Shown here: positions 26,437-38,398 of the stretch, one piece after another
How positions within the stretch are numbered: the first letter of the stretch is position 1
Layout of the letters: every line of letters begins with the position of its first letter
NCBI RefSeq assembly: GCF_026627925.1
Contig: NZ_JAPNLE010000009.1
Span: 1,364,001-1,428,000 of the forward strand
Reading direction: 5' to 3'
Source: Cupriavidus sp. D39
GTDB taxonomy: Bacteria; Pseudomonadota; Gammaproteobacteria; Burkholderiales; Burkholderiaceae
DNA length: 64,000 nucleotides
The notes under the pieces: generated by a model
Database searches by the model: none
Told to the model about the DNA's origin: nothing
The model's input: only the letters and a program-made list of their open reading frames with translations
Position numbers and translations under genes: made by a program

Positions 26437-27516
26437 CTACCAGAGTGCCAGCGCCTTCACCGTCGCCTCGCGCACCTGCTCCACCACGCTCTCGCGCCAG
26501 TCATCGGCATCGCCGTAGAACGCATGCCACATCGCCTGCCGGATCAGGTTGCGCTGCCCTTCGTCCGCCTCGGGATGCAGATGCAGCCAGTGGTCGCCGC
26601 GCAGCGCATCCAGCACCTCCGTGACCGGCACCGTGCCGAACTCGAGCGCGATGCCGCTGTAGTCCAGCGCCGGCAAGGTTTCCGGCGCCGCCACCCACGC
26701 CATGCCATTGAGATTGGCCGAGGCAGACGAGCCGTCGTAGATCGACGTGACATTGCGGCCCCAGATGGCACGCACCCTGTCGATATGCTCCGCATGGTCC
26801 GGCCCCATGTAGATCGGCTCCCCATAGCCCCACGGCCCCAGGCCGGTGTGCACATCGATCCAGCGCAGGGCCTCGCGCCCGGCGCCGAAGCGCGCCAGGA
26901 TGCGGCGCAGCGTGTAGTTGCTCCATGTCGCCTTGTTGCCACCGAAGAACAGCCCTTGCGGTGCCTGGTACTGGCCGGCGCTCACCGCCGCCTGATACCA
27001 GGGCAAGCCCTTCTCGGCCACCGTCTTCATCAGCGCGGCCTGGTCGGCCTCGGAAGGCGGCCAGTGCTCGGGCAGCAGCATGGGCGCCACCTCGGCGTAC
27101 GGCGCGTTGTCGGGCAGCGGCTGGGTGAAATCCATGAAATTGCGGTTGAGGTCAACGTTGTCCTCGTTGACACGCCGCATATGCGAGAAGCCATAGGGAT
27201 TGACCGCGTGCACCAGCAGCAGCGCCACGCCGGCGCCGGCGCACGCCTGCAGCAGTTCCGTGTCGCCCAGCATGGCAACCTGCGCCCCGGAGCCGCAGAA
27301 CCCTTCCACGCCGTGCATGCCGGAGGTCACCATGAGCATGCGCCTGGCCTCGGCATCGCCCACCCAGGCGACATCCATGGCGAGTTCCTCGTCGGCGCAG
27401 CCGCGCTTGGTGGGATGGGGGAAATCGGTCAGGGTGCCGCCGGCAGCCTGGGCCGCGTCACGGAATTTCTGCCGGGCTTCGGCATAACTGCGGGAAAAGC
27501 TGGTGTGCAAGGACAT
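26437..27516 (-). CDS. DUF2817 (M14-like) metallocarboxypeptidase family protein
   Basis: A 359-residue protein of the DUF2817 family, which has the zinc-carboxypeptidase (M14) fold. Visible features: TSGMHGVEGFCGSG (His68 and Glu71, the HxxE zinc pair), AVNPYGFSHMRRVNEDNVDLNRNF (the conserved Asn-Arg substrate clamp) and IDVHTGLGPWGYGEP (third zinc His). No signal peptide, so it probably acts on small peptides or amides in the cytoplasm; natural substrate unknown. It has an ATG at 27516. It stands alone, converging on prmB. Confidence 0.88.
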   Translation of the reverse strand: MSLHTSFSRSYAEARQKFRDAAQAAGGTLTDFPHPTKRGCADEELAMDVAWVGDAEARRMLMVTSGMHGVEGFCGSGAQVAMLGDTELLQACAGAGVALLLVHAVNPYGFSHMRRVNEDNVDLNRNFMDFTQPLPDNAPYAEVAPMLLPEHWPPSEADQAALMKTVAEKGLPWYQAAVSAGQYQAPQGLFFGGNKATWSNYTLRRILARFGAGREALRWIDVHTGLGPWGYGEPIYMGPDHAEHIDRVRAIWGRNVTSIYDGSSASANLNGMAWVAAPETLPALDYSGIALEFGTVPVTEVLDALRGDHWLHLHPEADEGQRNLIRQAMWHAFYGDADDWRESVVEQVREATVKALALW

Positions 27517-27611
27517 GACAGCAGATTTCGCGCTCGGCGAGGAGTAGGGGTGCCGCTATTAAACGCCAACTTGCCGGGTATTGCCATCCGAAGCCACCCG
27601 AAGCCGGCCAG

Positions 27612-28424
27612 CTAGCTTTTGCCGGCCTTGCCGCCCTTGGCATCCACCGGCGCCACCTCACGCAGCAACAGGGAGCGGAACGCATGCGGATGCATCTGGA
27701 TGCCTGCCGCGGCGATCTGGGCGGCGGACAGCACCAGGTGGCGCGCCAGCCAGTCATGGATGCTGCGCAGGAAGCGGCGCTGCTCGACGCGGTTGGACTC
27801 CTGGATCACGCGCTCCAGCTTGACGTGCGCGGTATAGACATCGAGCAGGTTGATGGTCTTGAGCTTGGGCGGGGTGGTTGCGCTGCGCTCGATGGCGAGG
27901 ATGCGCTTGACCTGGGCATCCGGCAGCTCGCCGGTTTCCAGGTAGGACTGATACACCTCTTCGAGGGCAGGAAAACGCACGGTGGGCTGGACGCGCGGCA
28001 CGCTAGCCACCTTCTCCATGCGCAGCACCAGGTAGCGGATGGCCGACGCGCGCCGCAGCGCGGCGTCGCTGGCCTTGCTTTGGCGGCCGCCGCCCGCCGC
28101 GCCGCGGGCACGCGGCGCGGCGGGGCCGGTGGCCTCGAACGCCTCGTTGTCCGGCGCGGTCGCCTCGGGCACGGGCACGGGCTGGCCGGCGTCCCGCTCG
28201 GTGTAGTCCGGCACCAGGTACAACAGGTCCGGCTCAGCGAGCACGGCCCGCGCGCAGGCCTCGCCAAAGGGGTGCTCGTGGCCTTGTCCGTCGCGCAGGA
28301 TAAAGGCCTGGCCGTTGCCAAAGCCGTGGTGGCGGCCACGGCCGACCTTCTGCCGGCAGCGTGTTCCGGGTTCGACAAAATCCTTGCGTACGGGAGTCCA
28401 GCTTTCGTCCACTGTTTGAATCAT
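27612..28424 (-). CDS. Conserved protein of unknown function, probably cytoplasmic
   Basis: About 270 residues from the ATG at 28424 (MIQTVDESWTPVRKDFVEPGTRCRQKVGRG). No motif, signal peptide or membrane helix that I recognise. The N-terminal part (GHEHPFGEACARAVL) resembles a small domain described on some housekeeping-type hypothetical proteins of Cupriavidus/Ralstonia, but I cannot name it. The middle (residues about 95-145) is Ala/Pro/Gly-rich linker; the C-terminal half is mostly helical with KTINLLDVYTAHVKLERVIQESNRVEQRRFLRSIHDWLARH. Coding is supported by GC-rich third positions. A longer reading to 28526 is possible but less likely. Confidence 0.65.
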   Translation of the reverse strand: MIQTVDESWTPVRKDFVEPGTRCRQKVGRGRHHGFGNGQAFILRDGQGHEHPFGEACARAVLAEPDLLYLVPDYTERDAGQPVPVPEATAPDNEAFEATGPAAPRARGAAGGGRQSKASDAALRRASAIRYLVLRMEKVASVPRVQPTVRFPALEEVYQSYLETGELPDAQVKRILAIERSATTPPKLKTINLLDVYTAHVKLERVIQESNRVEQRRFLRSIHDWLARHLVLSAAQIAAAGIQMHPHAFRSLLLREVAPVDAKGGKAGKS

Positions 28425-28644
28425 GAGTCCGGGTGTGACTGAGTGAAGCGGTGAACGCCGTAATGCGGCGGGCCACCGTACCGCCATTGTCCCATGCCGG
28501 GACTTAGCGCCCCCTCGGCCAGGCAAAACTGACCGGCCCTTGATCTTCCGCCTGAATCAACCGCTGAACTTTGGGAATTTTCCCAGCTCACCGAGAGGGA
28601 AAGGATGCCAGCATTTGATCACCCGAGTGCTTCCCAGATATCAA

Positions 28645-29838
28645 ATGATATTCAAGCCGCCGCCTGGCGCCGCGCGACCAGTGATCCTGCTCAACCTCCT
28701 GATCCTGCTGAGTGCCATACCGCTCGATGTCATGTTGCCATCGTACCCGGACCTGGCCAGCTACTTCCGTGCCAATATCACAGATATCGTAGCGTCCATT
28801 GGCATCTTCGCCATTGGATTCTCAATTGCGCAATTGTTCGTCGGCCCGCTTTCGGACCGCTTCGGACGCAAGAAGCTCTTAGTGGCCGGACTGATTTGCG
28901 CCATTGCCGGTGCAACAGGCTGCCTTCTTGCGCCGGACTATCAGGCGTTCATCGTTTGCCGCATTCTTCAATCCGCCGGCTGTGCTTGTTTTATCCTCGC
29001 GCAAGCCATTGTGCAGGATGTATTCAAAGGGCAAGACGGCGTAAGCATTCGAATCATCACGACTACGCTCGGCGGAATCTACATTGCGTGCGCGCCGCTA
29101 CTGGGCTCGCTACTGCAATCGATCCTGGGATGGCGGGGCAGCTTCCTACTGTTCGTAACAATCGCCGTCGTCATACTGCTATATGCTACAAACCACTTCA
29201 ATGAGACCGCCACAGTGCGCCGCGGAGGATTTTTCTTCTACGGCAGAGAATATTCGAGAATTCTCAGAAACCGCATCTTCCTTGCCTACTCCCTGATTGG
29301 AGCGCTGGCATTCTCCTGCCACCTTGCCTTCGTCATCGTTTCGCCAATCCTGTTTCTCGAGACACTGAAGATGGACAACTACCAGTACTCCCTGGTGTTG
29401 CTGATCTATGGTCTTGCCTACTTGACCGGCGGCTTTGCCGCGACATACGCCGCAAAGCGGATGGAGACACACGATCAGATCAGGCTCGGCCTGATGTTCA
29501 TGGCGATATCAGGTGGAGTGATGTGGCTAATGCTGCTATGCGAAATTCCCCTCGCGCTTACAGTGCTGCTTCCCATGTTGCTATGTACGGCCGGAGCGGT
29601 GCTCGTCCGCCCCGCAACGGCTACCGAAGCGATGACACTGTTCGATGAGATTGCTGGAACAGCGGCGGCAGTGGGCGGCACTATCAGATTTGCTGCTGCG
29701 GGAGTCGCGGGCGGCATCGTGAGCAAGTTCGGCGAGAACACAGCCCAGAGCCTGTCCCTGACCATCCTATCGTCCGGCGTCGCGGGCATGCTCGCCTTCC
29801 GGCTGCTCAAAGGAACCACTCCCTCCAAAGCGACATGA
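28645..29838 (+). CDS. Bcr/CflA-type MFS exporter, AT-richer than its surroundings
   Basis: A 397-residue major-facilitator protein of 12 membrane helices. The MFS signature GPLSDRFGRKKLLVAG between helices 2 and 3 and the N-terminal helix LLNLLILLSAIPLDVMLPSYPDLA match the Bcr/CflA drug-resistance subgroup, which exports antibiotics, sulfonamide-type drugs or siderophores by proton antiport. I chose the ATG at 28645 (MIFKPPPGAARPVILL); a TTG at 28540 would add 35 unlikely residues. A sample 60-base line (29221-29280) is about 45% GC, against some 65-70% nearby, with A/T-ending codons, so the gene probably came by transfer. No mobile element is visible. Substrate unknown. Confidence 0.88.
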   Translation: MIFKPPPGAARPVILLNLLILLSAIPLDVMLPSYPDLASYFRANITDIVASIGIFAIGFSIAQLFVGPLSDRFGRKKLLVAGLICAIAGATGCLLAPDYQAFIVCRILQSAGCACFILAQAIVQDVFKGQDGVSIRIITTTLGGIYIACAPLLGSLLQSILGWRGSFLLFVTIAVVILLYATNHFNETATVRRGGFFFYGREYSRILRNRIFLAYSLIGALAFSCHLAFVIVSPILFLETLKMDNYQYSLVLLIYGLAYLTGGFAATYAAKRMETHDQIRLGLMFMAISGGVMWLMLLCEIPLALTVLLPMLLCTAGAVLVRPATATEAMTLFDEIAGTAAAVGGTIRFAAAGVAGGIVSKFGENTAQSLSLTILSSGVAGMLAFRLLKGTTPSKAT

Positions 29839-29912
29839 GTCAGTGGTTCGGATTGATCAGTCCTCTATGCATGCCTGCCACCATCCACTAGGCGCAAATT
29901 GATTATCGCGCC

Positions 29913-30724
29913 CTACTTCAGCATGAACGACATCGCCGACAGGCAGTTCAGCATGCGCACGGCCGCCTGCACCGAGGCGGCATCGAATGCCAGCGTCACG
30001 CCATCCACTCGCTCCAGCGCGGGCCACTGGCAGAACAGGTCGGCATAGGCCGGGCCCTGGGTCTGCAGTTGGCAGCGGATCGGGCCGCTGATGTTCAAGG
30101 CTTGCCCACCCTGCTCGCGCACGGCCTGCTCGGCCGCCGCGGCAATTGCCTCGCGCGCCGCGGCGGGCGACAGCGTGGTGCCGCTGCCCTGACCGCCCGC
30201 TTCCTTGGTCTGGACGTAGCGCGCCCAGGGCATCAACGGGCGGGTTTCATCCACGAAGACATCGTCGCCGCTGGCCATCAGCACCGGCACGCCGAATTCC
30301 CCGCCAGCGCGCCGTAGATCCCGGCCTCGCCCAATTCCTGGCCGTTGAGCCAGATGCGGGCGAACGCGCCGCTGTTGATGGTGTGGGCCAGGATGCCGCG
30401 GCTCTGCGCGCGGCCGTGGTAGCCGACCATGAAAACGCCGTCGCAGCCGGGCACGCCGGCCATCATGCCGAGGTAGCGCGGCTTGCCGAGTACCAGGCGC
30501 GCGCGCGGATCGAGCAGGTCGGGCAACAGGTTGCGGAAGCCGCCGTGCGAGTCGTTGACCAGCACGTCGGTGGCGCCGCCGGCGAAGGCGCCCTGCACCG
30601 CGGCGTTGGCCTCGGCCGTCATCCAGGCGCGGGCGCGTTCGTACTCGCCGTTGCCTGCGCGGGTCTGCTCGGCGTGGAAGACGCCGGCCACGCCTTCGAT
30701 GTCGGTGGAAATCAGGATCTTCAT
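29913..30724 (-). CDS. dppA: M55-family D-aminopeptidase DppA-like, frameshifted as sequenced
   Basis: M55 peptidases are zinc D-aminopeptidases; DppA of Bacillus subtilis removes D-Ala from D-Ala-containing peptides (established knowledge). The start MKILISTDIEGVAGVF (ATG at 30724) with its Asp-Glu zinc ligands, NDSHGGFRNLLPDLL and MVGYHGRAQSRGILAHT are family motifs. The frame breaks near 30299 (GALAGNS); one missing base in gcgggg restores GALAGEFGVPVLMASGDDVFVDET, giving about 270 residues ending at 29913. Symbol used by family resemblance. Last gene of the peptide cluster, 12 bp after the dmpA-like stop. Confidence 0.85.
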
Positions 30725-30735
30725 GCGGTGGGGAG

Positions 30736-31824
30736 TCAGTTCGTCTGGGGCAACGGTTGACGCGCGAGCCGCTGCGGCAGCTCGGGCATCAGCTCGCGCA
30801 GTGCAACGCGCTGGTGGCCATTGCGGCCTTGCACGGTCTCGGCCTGCCACAGCGCATGCAGAATGGCCTGCTCGACGCTGTCGGCGGCGGCGTGGAAGAG
30901 CGCGTCGAGGCGCGTTTCGTGGAGCATCGCCAGCGCCGGCATGGGCGCGTCGGCCAGCTGCGGCACGGTGTAAGCGGTAGAAAAAGCGAGCGCGATATCG
31001 CCCGAGCCGTGGCCGAACACCGAGCCGGTGCGCGCCAGGCCCGCGCCCGCGCGCAGCGACAGCCGGCGCAACTGGCGCGCGTCGAGCGGCGCGTCGGTGG
31101 CAACGATCATGATGATCGAGCCCTTCTCCGGGCCGGACTCCAACTGCGGCGCCTGCGCCTGCGCCTGCAGCCGCTCGGCCAGCAAGCCACCAACGCGCGT
31201 GCCGGCCGCGGTGAAGGTGGGCAAGGTGCCAAGCTTGGACTGCACCAGCACGCCCACATGGTATTCGCCCACCTGGCGCGAGGCGGAGCCGATGCCGCCT
31301 TTCAGCCCGAACGACGACATCCCGCGCCCCGCCCCGACCGCGCCCTGCGCGAACGCCGTGCCGGCCGCGGCGCAGGCATCCGCGTAATGCGCTTGCTGCA
31401 CGGCCATCGCCTGGATGTCGTTCAGGTAGCCGTCATTGCACTCGAACACCAATGGATTGACGGTGGGCCAGGCGCGGCCGATCTCCGGGTTGGCCGCAAT
31501 GGCCTGCCGGATCTGCGCCTGCGCCAGCGCCCCCACGGCAAAGGTGTTGCTCAGCGCGATGGGCGTCTCCAGCACGCCGAGCTCTTCCACCTGCACCAGG
31601 CCCACGCTCTTGCCAAAGCCGTTGAGCACCGTGGCAGCGGCTGGCACCTTGTCGGTGAACAGGTTGCCGGCGTGCGGCAGCACCACCGTCACGCCGGTCT
31701 GGCAGGCGCCCTCGGCCAGCGTGCAGTGGCCCACCGCAACGCCGGGCACGTCGGTGATGCTGTTGCGCGCGCCGGCCGGCAGCGCGCCGATATGCGGCAT
31801 GGCTTCAGACATGTGATGCGACAT
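30736..31824 (-). CDS. S58-family (P1) aminopeptidase, DmpA-like
   Basis: DmpA-type enzymes are N-terminal-nucleophile peptidases (L-aminopeptidase/D-esterase) that mature by self-cleavage before a serine. This 362-residue protein has the opening NSITDVPGVAVGHCTL, GVTVVLPHAGNLFTDKVPAAATVLNGFG, and the autocleavage/central region SNTFAVGALAQAQIRQ and GAGRGMSSFGLKGGIGSASR. Start at the ATG at 31824, with GGGGCGG upstream; an in-frame ATG at 31812 is possible because the start lies in a short tandem repeat. Lies 13 bp after the permease gene, so is co-transcribed. Together with the M55 peptidase it suggests the imported peptides contain D or beta-linked residues (inference). Confidence 0.9.
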   Translation of the reverse strand: MSHHMSEAMPHIGALPAGARNSITDVPGVAVGHCTLAEGACQTGVTVVLPHAGNLFTDKVPAAATVLNGFGKSVGLVQVEELGVLETPIALSNTFAVGALAQAQIRQAIAANPEIGRAWPTVNPLVFECNDGYLNDIQAMAVQQAHYADACAAAGTAFAQGAVGAGRGMSSFGLKGGIGSASRQVGEYHVGVLVQSKLGTLPTFTAAGTRVGGLLAERLQAQAQAPQLESGPEKGSIIMIVATDAPLDARQLRRLSLRAGAGLARTGSVFGHGSGDIALAFSTAYTVPQLADAPMPALAMLHETRLDALFHAAADSVEQAILHALWQAETVQGRNGHQRVALRELMPELPQRLARQPLPQTN

Positions 31825-31831
31825 GTGATGC
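31808..31831. repeat. 12-bp tandem duplication at the dmpA-like start codon
   Basis: gacatgtgatgc occurs twice in a row, duplicating the region that supplies the start codon, so two in-frame ATGs (31824, 31812) result. Confidence 0.8.
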
Positions 31832-31837
31832 CGCCCC

Positions 31838-32755
31838 TTAGCGCCGGTCGATCTTCGGATCGAGCGCGTCGCGCAGGCCGTCGCCCAGCAGGTTGAAGGC
31901 CAGCACGGTGAGGAAGATCGCCAGGCTAGGGAAGATCGCCACATGCGGCGCGGTCACCATGTCGGCGCGCGCCTCGTTGAGCATCGCGCCCCACTCCGGC
32001 GTGGGCGGCTGCGCGCCCAGGCCCAGGAAGGACAAGCTGGCGGCGGTGATGATCGAGGTGCCGATGCGCATCGAGAAGTACACCACGATGGACGAGATGG
32101 TGCCTGGCAGGATGTGGCGCATCAGGATGGTGAAGTCGGACGCGCCGATGCTGCGCGCGGCTTCCACATAGGTCAGGCGCTTGAGCATCAGCGTATTGCC
32201 GCGCACCAGGCGGGCAAAGGCCGGGATGCTGAACACCGCTACCGCGAAGATCACGTTGGTCATGCCGTTGCCGAGGATGGCCACGATGCCGATCGCCAGC
32301 AGGATGCCGGGGAAGGCAAACAGCACGTCGGAGATGCGCATCACGATGCGGTCCCACCAGCCTTCGTAGTAGCCGGCCAGCAGGCCGAGCACGGTGCCGA
32401 CGATGGCGCCGATGATCACCGAGAAGAAGCCTGCCGCCAGCGAGATGCGGGCACCGGCCAGGATTCGGCTGAAGATATCGCGCCCGAGCGAATCGACGCC
32501 GAACCAGTGCGCGGCGGAGGGGCCGGCATTGAGCGCGTCGTAGTCGAAGAAGTTCTCCGGATCGTAAGGCACCAGGTGCGGGGCGAGGACCGCCACCGCC
32601 ACCAGCAGCAGCACGAACACGCCGGCGCCCAGCGCCAGGTGCTGCTTGCGGAATTTGCGCCAGAACTCGGTCCAGGGCGTGCGCACGGCTTCTTGCGCGG
32701 CGGCTGCGGCGGCAACGGCGGGCTCGCCATTGGCGGGCGTGGATAGCTGGGTCAT
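31838..32755 (-). CDS. Dipeptide/glutathione ABC transporter permease (DppC/GsiD type)
   Basis: A 305-residue inner-membrane permease. The N-terminal OppC-type helix ([31 protein letters not shown]) is followed by the periplasmic loop [24 protein letters not shown], the hallmark of OppC/DppC proteins, and the EAA-loop region [23 protein letters not shown] that docks on the ATPase. Six membrane helices in all. It pairs with the DppB-type permease 11 bp upstream and with the fused ATPase upstream in the operon. Confidence 0.93.
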   Translation of the reverse strand: MTQLSTPANGEPAVAAAAAAQEAVRTPWTEFWRKFRKQHLALGAGVFVLLLVAVAVLAPHLVPYDPENFFDYDALNAGPSAAHWFGVDSLGRDIFSRILAGARISLAAGFFSVIIGAIVGTVLGLLAGYYEGWWDRIVMRISDVLFAFPGILLAIGIVAILGNGMTNVIFAVAVFSIPAFARLVRGNTLMLKRLTYVEAARSIGASDFTILMRHILPGTISSIVVYFSMRIGTSIITAASLSFLGLGAQPPTPEWGAMLNEARADMVTAPHVAIFPSLAIFLTVLAFNLLGDGLRDALDPKIDRR

Positions 32756-32766
32756 GCCGGCCTCAC

Positions 32767-33687
32767 TTACTTGTAACGAATGGCGGGGTTGATGACGGTG
32801 TACAGCACGTCGACCACCAGGTTGATCAGGATGAACTCGAGCGAGAACAGCAGCACCTCGGCCTGGATGACCGGGTAGTCGCGCATCTCGACCGCGTCCA
32901 CCAGCAGGCGTCCGAGGCCAGGCCAGTTGAATACCTTTTCCACCACGATCGAGCCGCCCAGCAGGAAGCCGAACTGCAGGCCCATCATGGTCACCACCGG
33001 AATCATGGCGTTGCGCAGGCAGTGCTTGGCCACCACCAGGAATTCGCCCACGCCTTTGGCGCGCGCGGTCCGCACGAAATCTTCATTCAGCACCTCGACG
33101 AAGGAGGCGCGGGTAAAACGCGCCATCACGGCGGCCACCGCGGCGCCCAGCGTGATCGACGGCAGGATGTAGTGCTTCCAGGTATCGGCGCCGATCGACG
33201 GCAGCCAGCCCAGCTGCACCGAGAACACTTCCATCAGCAGCATGCCGAGCGCAAAGGCGGGAAACGAAATGCCGGACACCGCCAGCGTCATGCCGAAGCG
33301 ATCGGGCCAGCGGTTGCGCCACACGGCCGAGCTGATCCCGATCACCATGCCGAAAATGACCGCCCACACCATCGAGGCCAGCGTCAGGTACAGGGTCGGC
33401 ATGAAGCGGTCGCCGATTTCCTCGCTGACTGGACGCTTGGTGCGCAGCGAATTGCCAAACTCCCAGCGCAAGGCGTTCGAGAAGAAACGCACGAACTGCT
33501 CGGGCAGCGGCTTGTCCAGGCCGAGATCGCGGCGCACCAGCTCCACCGTGGTCTGGTCGGCCTCGGGGCCGGCCGCGAGCCGGGCGGGGTCGCCCGGCAA
33601 CAGGTGGACGAACAGGAACACCAGCACTGCCACGATCAGCAATGTGGGGATCACGCCCAGGAATCGTTTGAGAAAGTAATTCAGCAT
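32767..33687 (-). CDS. Dipeptide/glutathione ABC transporter permease (DppB/GsiC type)
   Basis: A 306-residue DppB-family permease: [40 protein letters not shown] is the classic OppB/DppB start. The EAA loop is [34 protein letters not shown]. It forms the membrane heterodimer with the DppC-type permease. It is separated from the binding-protein gene by 154 bp containing a strong hairpin, the usual arrangement that lets binding protein exceed permease. Confidence 0.94.
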   Translation of the reverse strand: MLNYFLKRFLGVIPTLLIVAVLVFLFVHLLPGDPARLAAGPEADQTTVELVRRDLGLDKPLPEQFVRFFSNALRWEFGNSLRTKRPVSEEIGDRFMPTLYLTLASMVWAVIFGMVIGISSAVWRNRWPDRFGMTLAVSGISFPAFALGMLLMEVFSVQLGWLPSIGADTWKHYILPSITLGAAVAAVMARFTRASFVEVLNEDFVRTARAKGVGEFLVVAKHCLRNAMIPVVTMMGLQFGFLLGGSIVVEKVFNWPGLGRLLVDAVEMRDYPVIQAEVLLFSLEFILINLVVDVLYTVINPAIRYK

Positions 33688-33713
33688 GAAGCACCGGATG
33701 ATTAAAGACCGCG

Positions 33714-33752
33714 GGCCGCCCGCCCTGCCCCCGCGACTGTGGGCAGGCGGCC
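33714..33752 (-). promoter_or_regulatory. Intercistronic hairpin after the binding-protein gene
   Basis: ggccgcc-cgc-cctgccc (33714-33730) pairs, with a 3-nt bulge, with gggcaggcggcc (33741-33752) around a 10-nt loop. Its place between the binding-protein stop and the first permease fits an mRNA 3' stabiliser or partial terminator. There is no U run. Confidence 0.6.
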
Positions 33753-33841
33753 GTGCACGGCTTACTGCGCTGTACCGCTAAGCGATGACTGACCGCGTGG
33801 CACCGCTCTGATGGGACGTGCCTCGCGTCAAGCCAATGCGC

Positions 33842-35395
33842 TTACTGCTTGATGTCGATGTCGTCGAAGCTGAACGAGCCGTCGGGCATCACGTAGGCGC
33901 CGGTCAGGCGCTTGGCGCGCGCGAACAGCACCTTCTCGGTCACCAGGAACGCCCAGGGTGCATCCTTCCAGATCTGCTCCTGCGCATCCTTGTACAAACG
34001 TGCCTTCTCGCCACGGTCGGTGGTGCGCAAGGCACCGGCGATGTCGGCATCGACCTGGTCGTTCTTGTAGTACGCCGTGTTCAGCAGCTTGGGCGGCATC
34101 GATTCGGAGGCCAGCAGCGGACGCAGCGCCCAGTCGGACTCGCCGGTCGACGACGACCAGCCCACGTAGTACATGCGCACGCCGGCGTCTTCCGGCTTCT
34201 GCACGCTCTCGACCTTCTCGACGCGCTGGCCGGCTTCGAGCGCTTGCACGGTCGCCTTGATGCCGACCTGCTGCAGCTGCTGCTGCACGAACTGGATCAC
34301 CTTCTGCGCGGTGGTGTGGTTGTACGCGGACCACAGCGTGGTCTCGAAGCCATTCGGGTAGCCGGCTTCCTTGAGCAGCGCGCGCGCCTTGGCCGGGTCA
34401 TACGGCCACGGGCCCAGCTTCTCGGCGTAGTCCACGCCCGCGGGCACCACGCCGTCCATCGGCGTGGCATAGGTGGCGAACGCCACCTTGGCCAGCGCTT
34501 CCTTGTTGATGGCGTAGTTGATGGCCTGGCGCACCTTGGGGTCGTTGAACGGCTTGACCATGGTGTTCATGCTCAGGTAGCGCTGGATGATCGACGGCGA
34601 GGCGATCAGGTCCACCTTGGCATTGCCCTTGAGCACGGCCGCCTGCTCGAACGGAATGCTGAAGGCGAAGTCCGCTTCGCCGGTCTGCATGATGGCGGCG
34701 CGGGTGTTGTTGTCCACCACCGGCTTCCAGGTGATGGTGTCGATCTTGGGATAGCCGGTCTTCCAGAAACCGGCAAACTTCTTGCCCTTCAGGTGATCGG
34801 GCTGCTTCCACTCCACGAACTCGAACGGGCCGGTGCCGACCGGATGGAAGGCGATGTCCTTGCCATATTTCTGCAGCGCGGCGGGCGAGATCATCACGGC
34901 GGACGGGTGGGCCAGCACGTTGATGAAGGGCGAGAACGGCTCCTTCAGCGTGACCTTGACGGTGTTGGCGTCGATCACGTCGGTCTTGGCCACGCGGTTG
35001 AACAGCGTGTAGCGCTTGAGCTTGTTGGCCGGGTTGGTCACGCGGTCGAAGTTGGCCTTGACGGCGGCGGCATCGAAGGTGGTGCCGTCGTGGAACTTCA
35101 CGTTCTTCTTCAGCTTGATGGTGTACGTCAGGCCATCCTTGCTGGCTTCATAGCTCTCGGCCAGCACGTTGACCAGCTTCATGTCCTTGTCGAAGCCGAA
35201 CAGGCCTTGGTAGAAGGACTTGGCGGCGGCTTGCGACAGCGTGTCGTTGGCGTCGTACGGGTCGAGCGTGGTGAAGGTGGAGTACACCGCCATCACGGCG
35301 TCCTTGGCGGCAAAGGCGGGACCTGCGCCGAGCGCGGCCAGGGCCAGGCCACCGGCGATCAGCTTGGAAGGGGCCAGACGAAAACGGGTCATCAT
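33842..35395 (-). CDS. Periplasmic peptide-binding protein (SBP family 5, GsiB/DppA type)
   Basis: A 517-residue family-5 solute-binding protein that captures small peptides in the periplasm. N-terminal signal [30 protein letters not shown] is followed by the mature protein with [29 protein letters not shown] and [29 protein letters not shown], both standard. AAGGAG lies 5 nt before the ATG at 35395. Similarity to GsiB (glutathione) is likely, but ligand specificity cannot be read from sequence. Confidence 0.94.
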   Translation of the reverse strand: MMTRFRLAPSKLIAGGLALAALGAGPAFAAKDAVMAVYSTFTTLDPYDANDTLSQAAAKSFYQGLFGFDKDMKLVNVLAESYEASKDGLTYTIKLKKNVKFHDGTTFDAAAVKANFDRVTNPANKLKRYTLFNRVAKTDVIDANTVKVTLKEPFSPFINVLAHPSAVMISPAALQKYGKDIAFHPVGTGPFEFVEWKQPDHLKGKKFAGFWKTGYPKIDTITWKPVVDNNTRAAIMQTGEADFAFSIPFEQAAVLKGNAKVDLIASPSIIQRYLSMNTMVKPFNDPKVRQAINYAINKEALAKVAFATYATPMDGVVPAGVDYAEKLGPWPYDPAKARALLKEAGYPNGFETTLWSAYNHTTAQKVIQFVQQQLQQVGIKATVQALEAGQRVEKVESVQKPEDAGVRMYYVGWSSSTGESDWALRPLLASESMPPKLLNTAYYKNDQVDADIAGALRTTDRGEKARLYKDAQEQIWKDAPWAFLVTEKVLFARAKRLTGAYVMPDGSFSFDDIDIKQ

Positions 35396-35411
35396 CGATT
35401 CTCCTTGGGGT

Positions 35412-35457
35412 TGCGTCGGTTCATTACGTCGGTTCATGCGTCGGCTCATGCGTCGGC

Positions 35458-35461
<4 letters not shown>
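35412..35461. repeat. 12-13-bp tandem repeat between the ATPase and binding-protein genes
   Basis: Four copies of gcgtcggytcat fill the gap between the fused ATPase stop (35458) and the binding-protein start, the last copy ending at the stop codon. Confidence 0.85.
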
Positions 35462-37347
<1,886 letters not shown>

Positions 37348-37368
37348 TGGGCCCCCTTAGTGCCTAGG

Positions 37369-37403
37369 TTGATGCTTTGCTTGATGCTTTGCTTGATGCG
37401 TGC
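37369..37403. repeat. 12-bp tandem repeat between iaaA and the ATPase gene
   Basis: ttgatgctttgc occurs twice exactly and a third time with changes (ttgatgcgtgc), in the 92-bp gap between the isoaspartyl peptidase stop and the ATPase start. Confidence 0.85.
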
Positions 37404-37439
37404 TTGCTGTGCGGATGCCGCCGTCGTGCTCGCGCGCGC

Positions 37440-38393
37440 TCAGCCGTAGATCCACACATTGACCGGCTCGCCCACCCGGGCGAAACCGCGGTACATGCCT
37501 TCGGTATTGAACGGCAGCGTGACGTTGCCCTCGCGGTCCACGGCGATCAGGCCGCCGCGGCCTTCGATGGCGGGCAGCTTTTCCATCACCACGCGGCGTG
37601 CGGCTTCTTCCAGCGGCACGCCCGCATAGCGCATCTGCGCCGCCACGTCGTACGCGGCCACGGTGCGGATGAACATTTCGCCGGTGCCGGTGGCGGACAC
37701 CGCCGCCACGTCGTCGGCAAAGCAGCCGGCGCCGACGATGGGCGTATCGCCCACGCGGCCTACCTGCTTGTTGGTCACGCCGCCGGTGGAGGTCGCCGCA
37801 GCCAGGCGCCCCTGCGCATCGACCGCCACCGCGCCTACCGTGCCGAACTTGGTGTCGGGATCGATGGGCTCGGCGGCCAGCGTGGCGGCGTCGTGGTCCA
37901 GCAGGGTCATGCTGCTGGCGGCGCGCGCGCGTTCCCACTGATCGGTGCGCGCCTGCGTGAAGTAATAGTCGGGCGTCACCAGTTCCAGGCCCTGGGCCTC
38001 GGCAAAGGCTTCCGCGCCCTCGCCGGCGAACAGCACGTGCTGGCTTTTCTCCATCACCGCGCGCGCAGCCAGCACCGGGTTGCGCAGGCGCTTGACGCAG
38101 GCCACCGCGCCGGCGCCCAGCGTGGCGCCGTCCATGATCGCGGCGTCCAGCTCGTAGGTGCCGGCGTGGGTCAGCACCGAGCCGCGGCCGGCGTTGAACA
38201 GCGGGCAATCCTCCAGCAGGCGCACAGCCTCGGTGACGGCATCGAGCGCGCTGCCGCCGTCGGCCAGCACGCGCTGGCCGGCTTCAAGCACGGCGCTCAG
38301 CGCGGCGGTGTATTCGGCTTCCTTGGCGGCGTTCATGGCGGCACGGGTGATGGTGCCGGCGCCGCCGTGGATAGCAATGACTGGGGTGTTCAT
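37440..38393 (-). CDS. iaaA: Isoaspartyl peptidase / plant-type L-asparaginase
   Basis: An N-terminal-nucleophile hydrolase that cleaves beta-aspartyl dipeptides and asparagine. It has the opening PVIAIHGGAGTITRA, LFNAGRGSVLTHAGTYELDAAIMDG, and the self-cleavage site KFGTVGAVAVD, in which Thr becomes the catalytic N-terminal residue, followed by AAATSTGGVTNKQVGRVGDTPIVGAG. 317 residues from the ATG at 38393; a GTG at 38402 would overlap the RpiR stop. In E. coli iaaA also heads the gsiABCD glutathione-import operon (iaaA-gsiABCD), so the association with gsiA-like genes is conserved. Confidence 0.96.
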   Translation of the reverse strand: MNTPVIAIHGGAGTITRAAMNAAKEAEYTAALSAVLEAGQRVLADGGSALDAVTEAVRLLEDCPLFNAGRGSVLTHAGTYELDAAIMDGATLGAGAVACVKRLRNPVLAARAVMEKSQHVLFAGEGAEAFAEAQGLELVTPDYYFTQARTDQWERARAASSMTLLDHDAATLAAEPIDPDTKFGTVGAVAVDAQGRLAAATSTGGVTNKQVGRVGDTPIVGAGCFADDVAAVSATGTGEMFIRTVAAYDVAAQMRYAGVPLEEAARRVVMEKLPAIEGRGGLIAVDREGNVTLPFNTEGMYRGFARVGEPVNVWIYG

Positions 38394-38398
38394 GAGGT

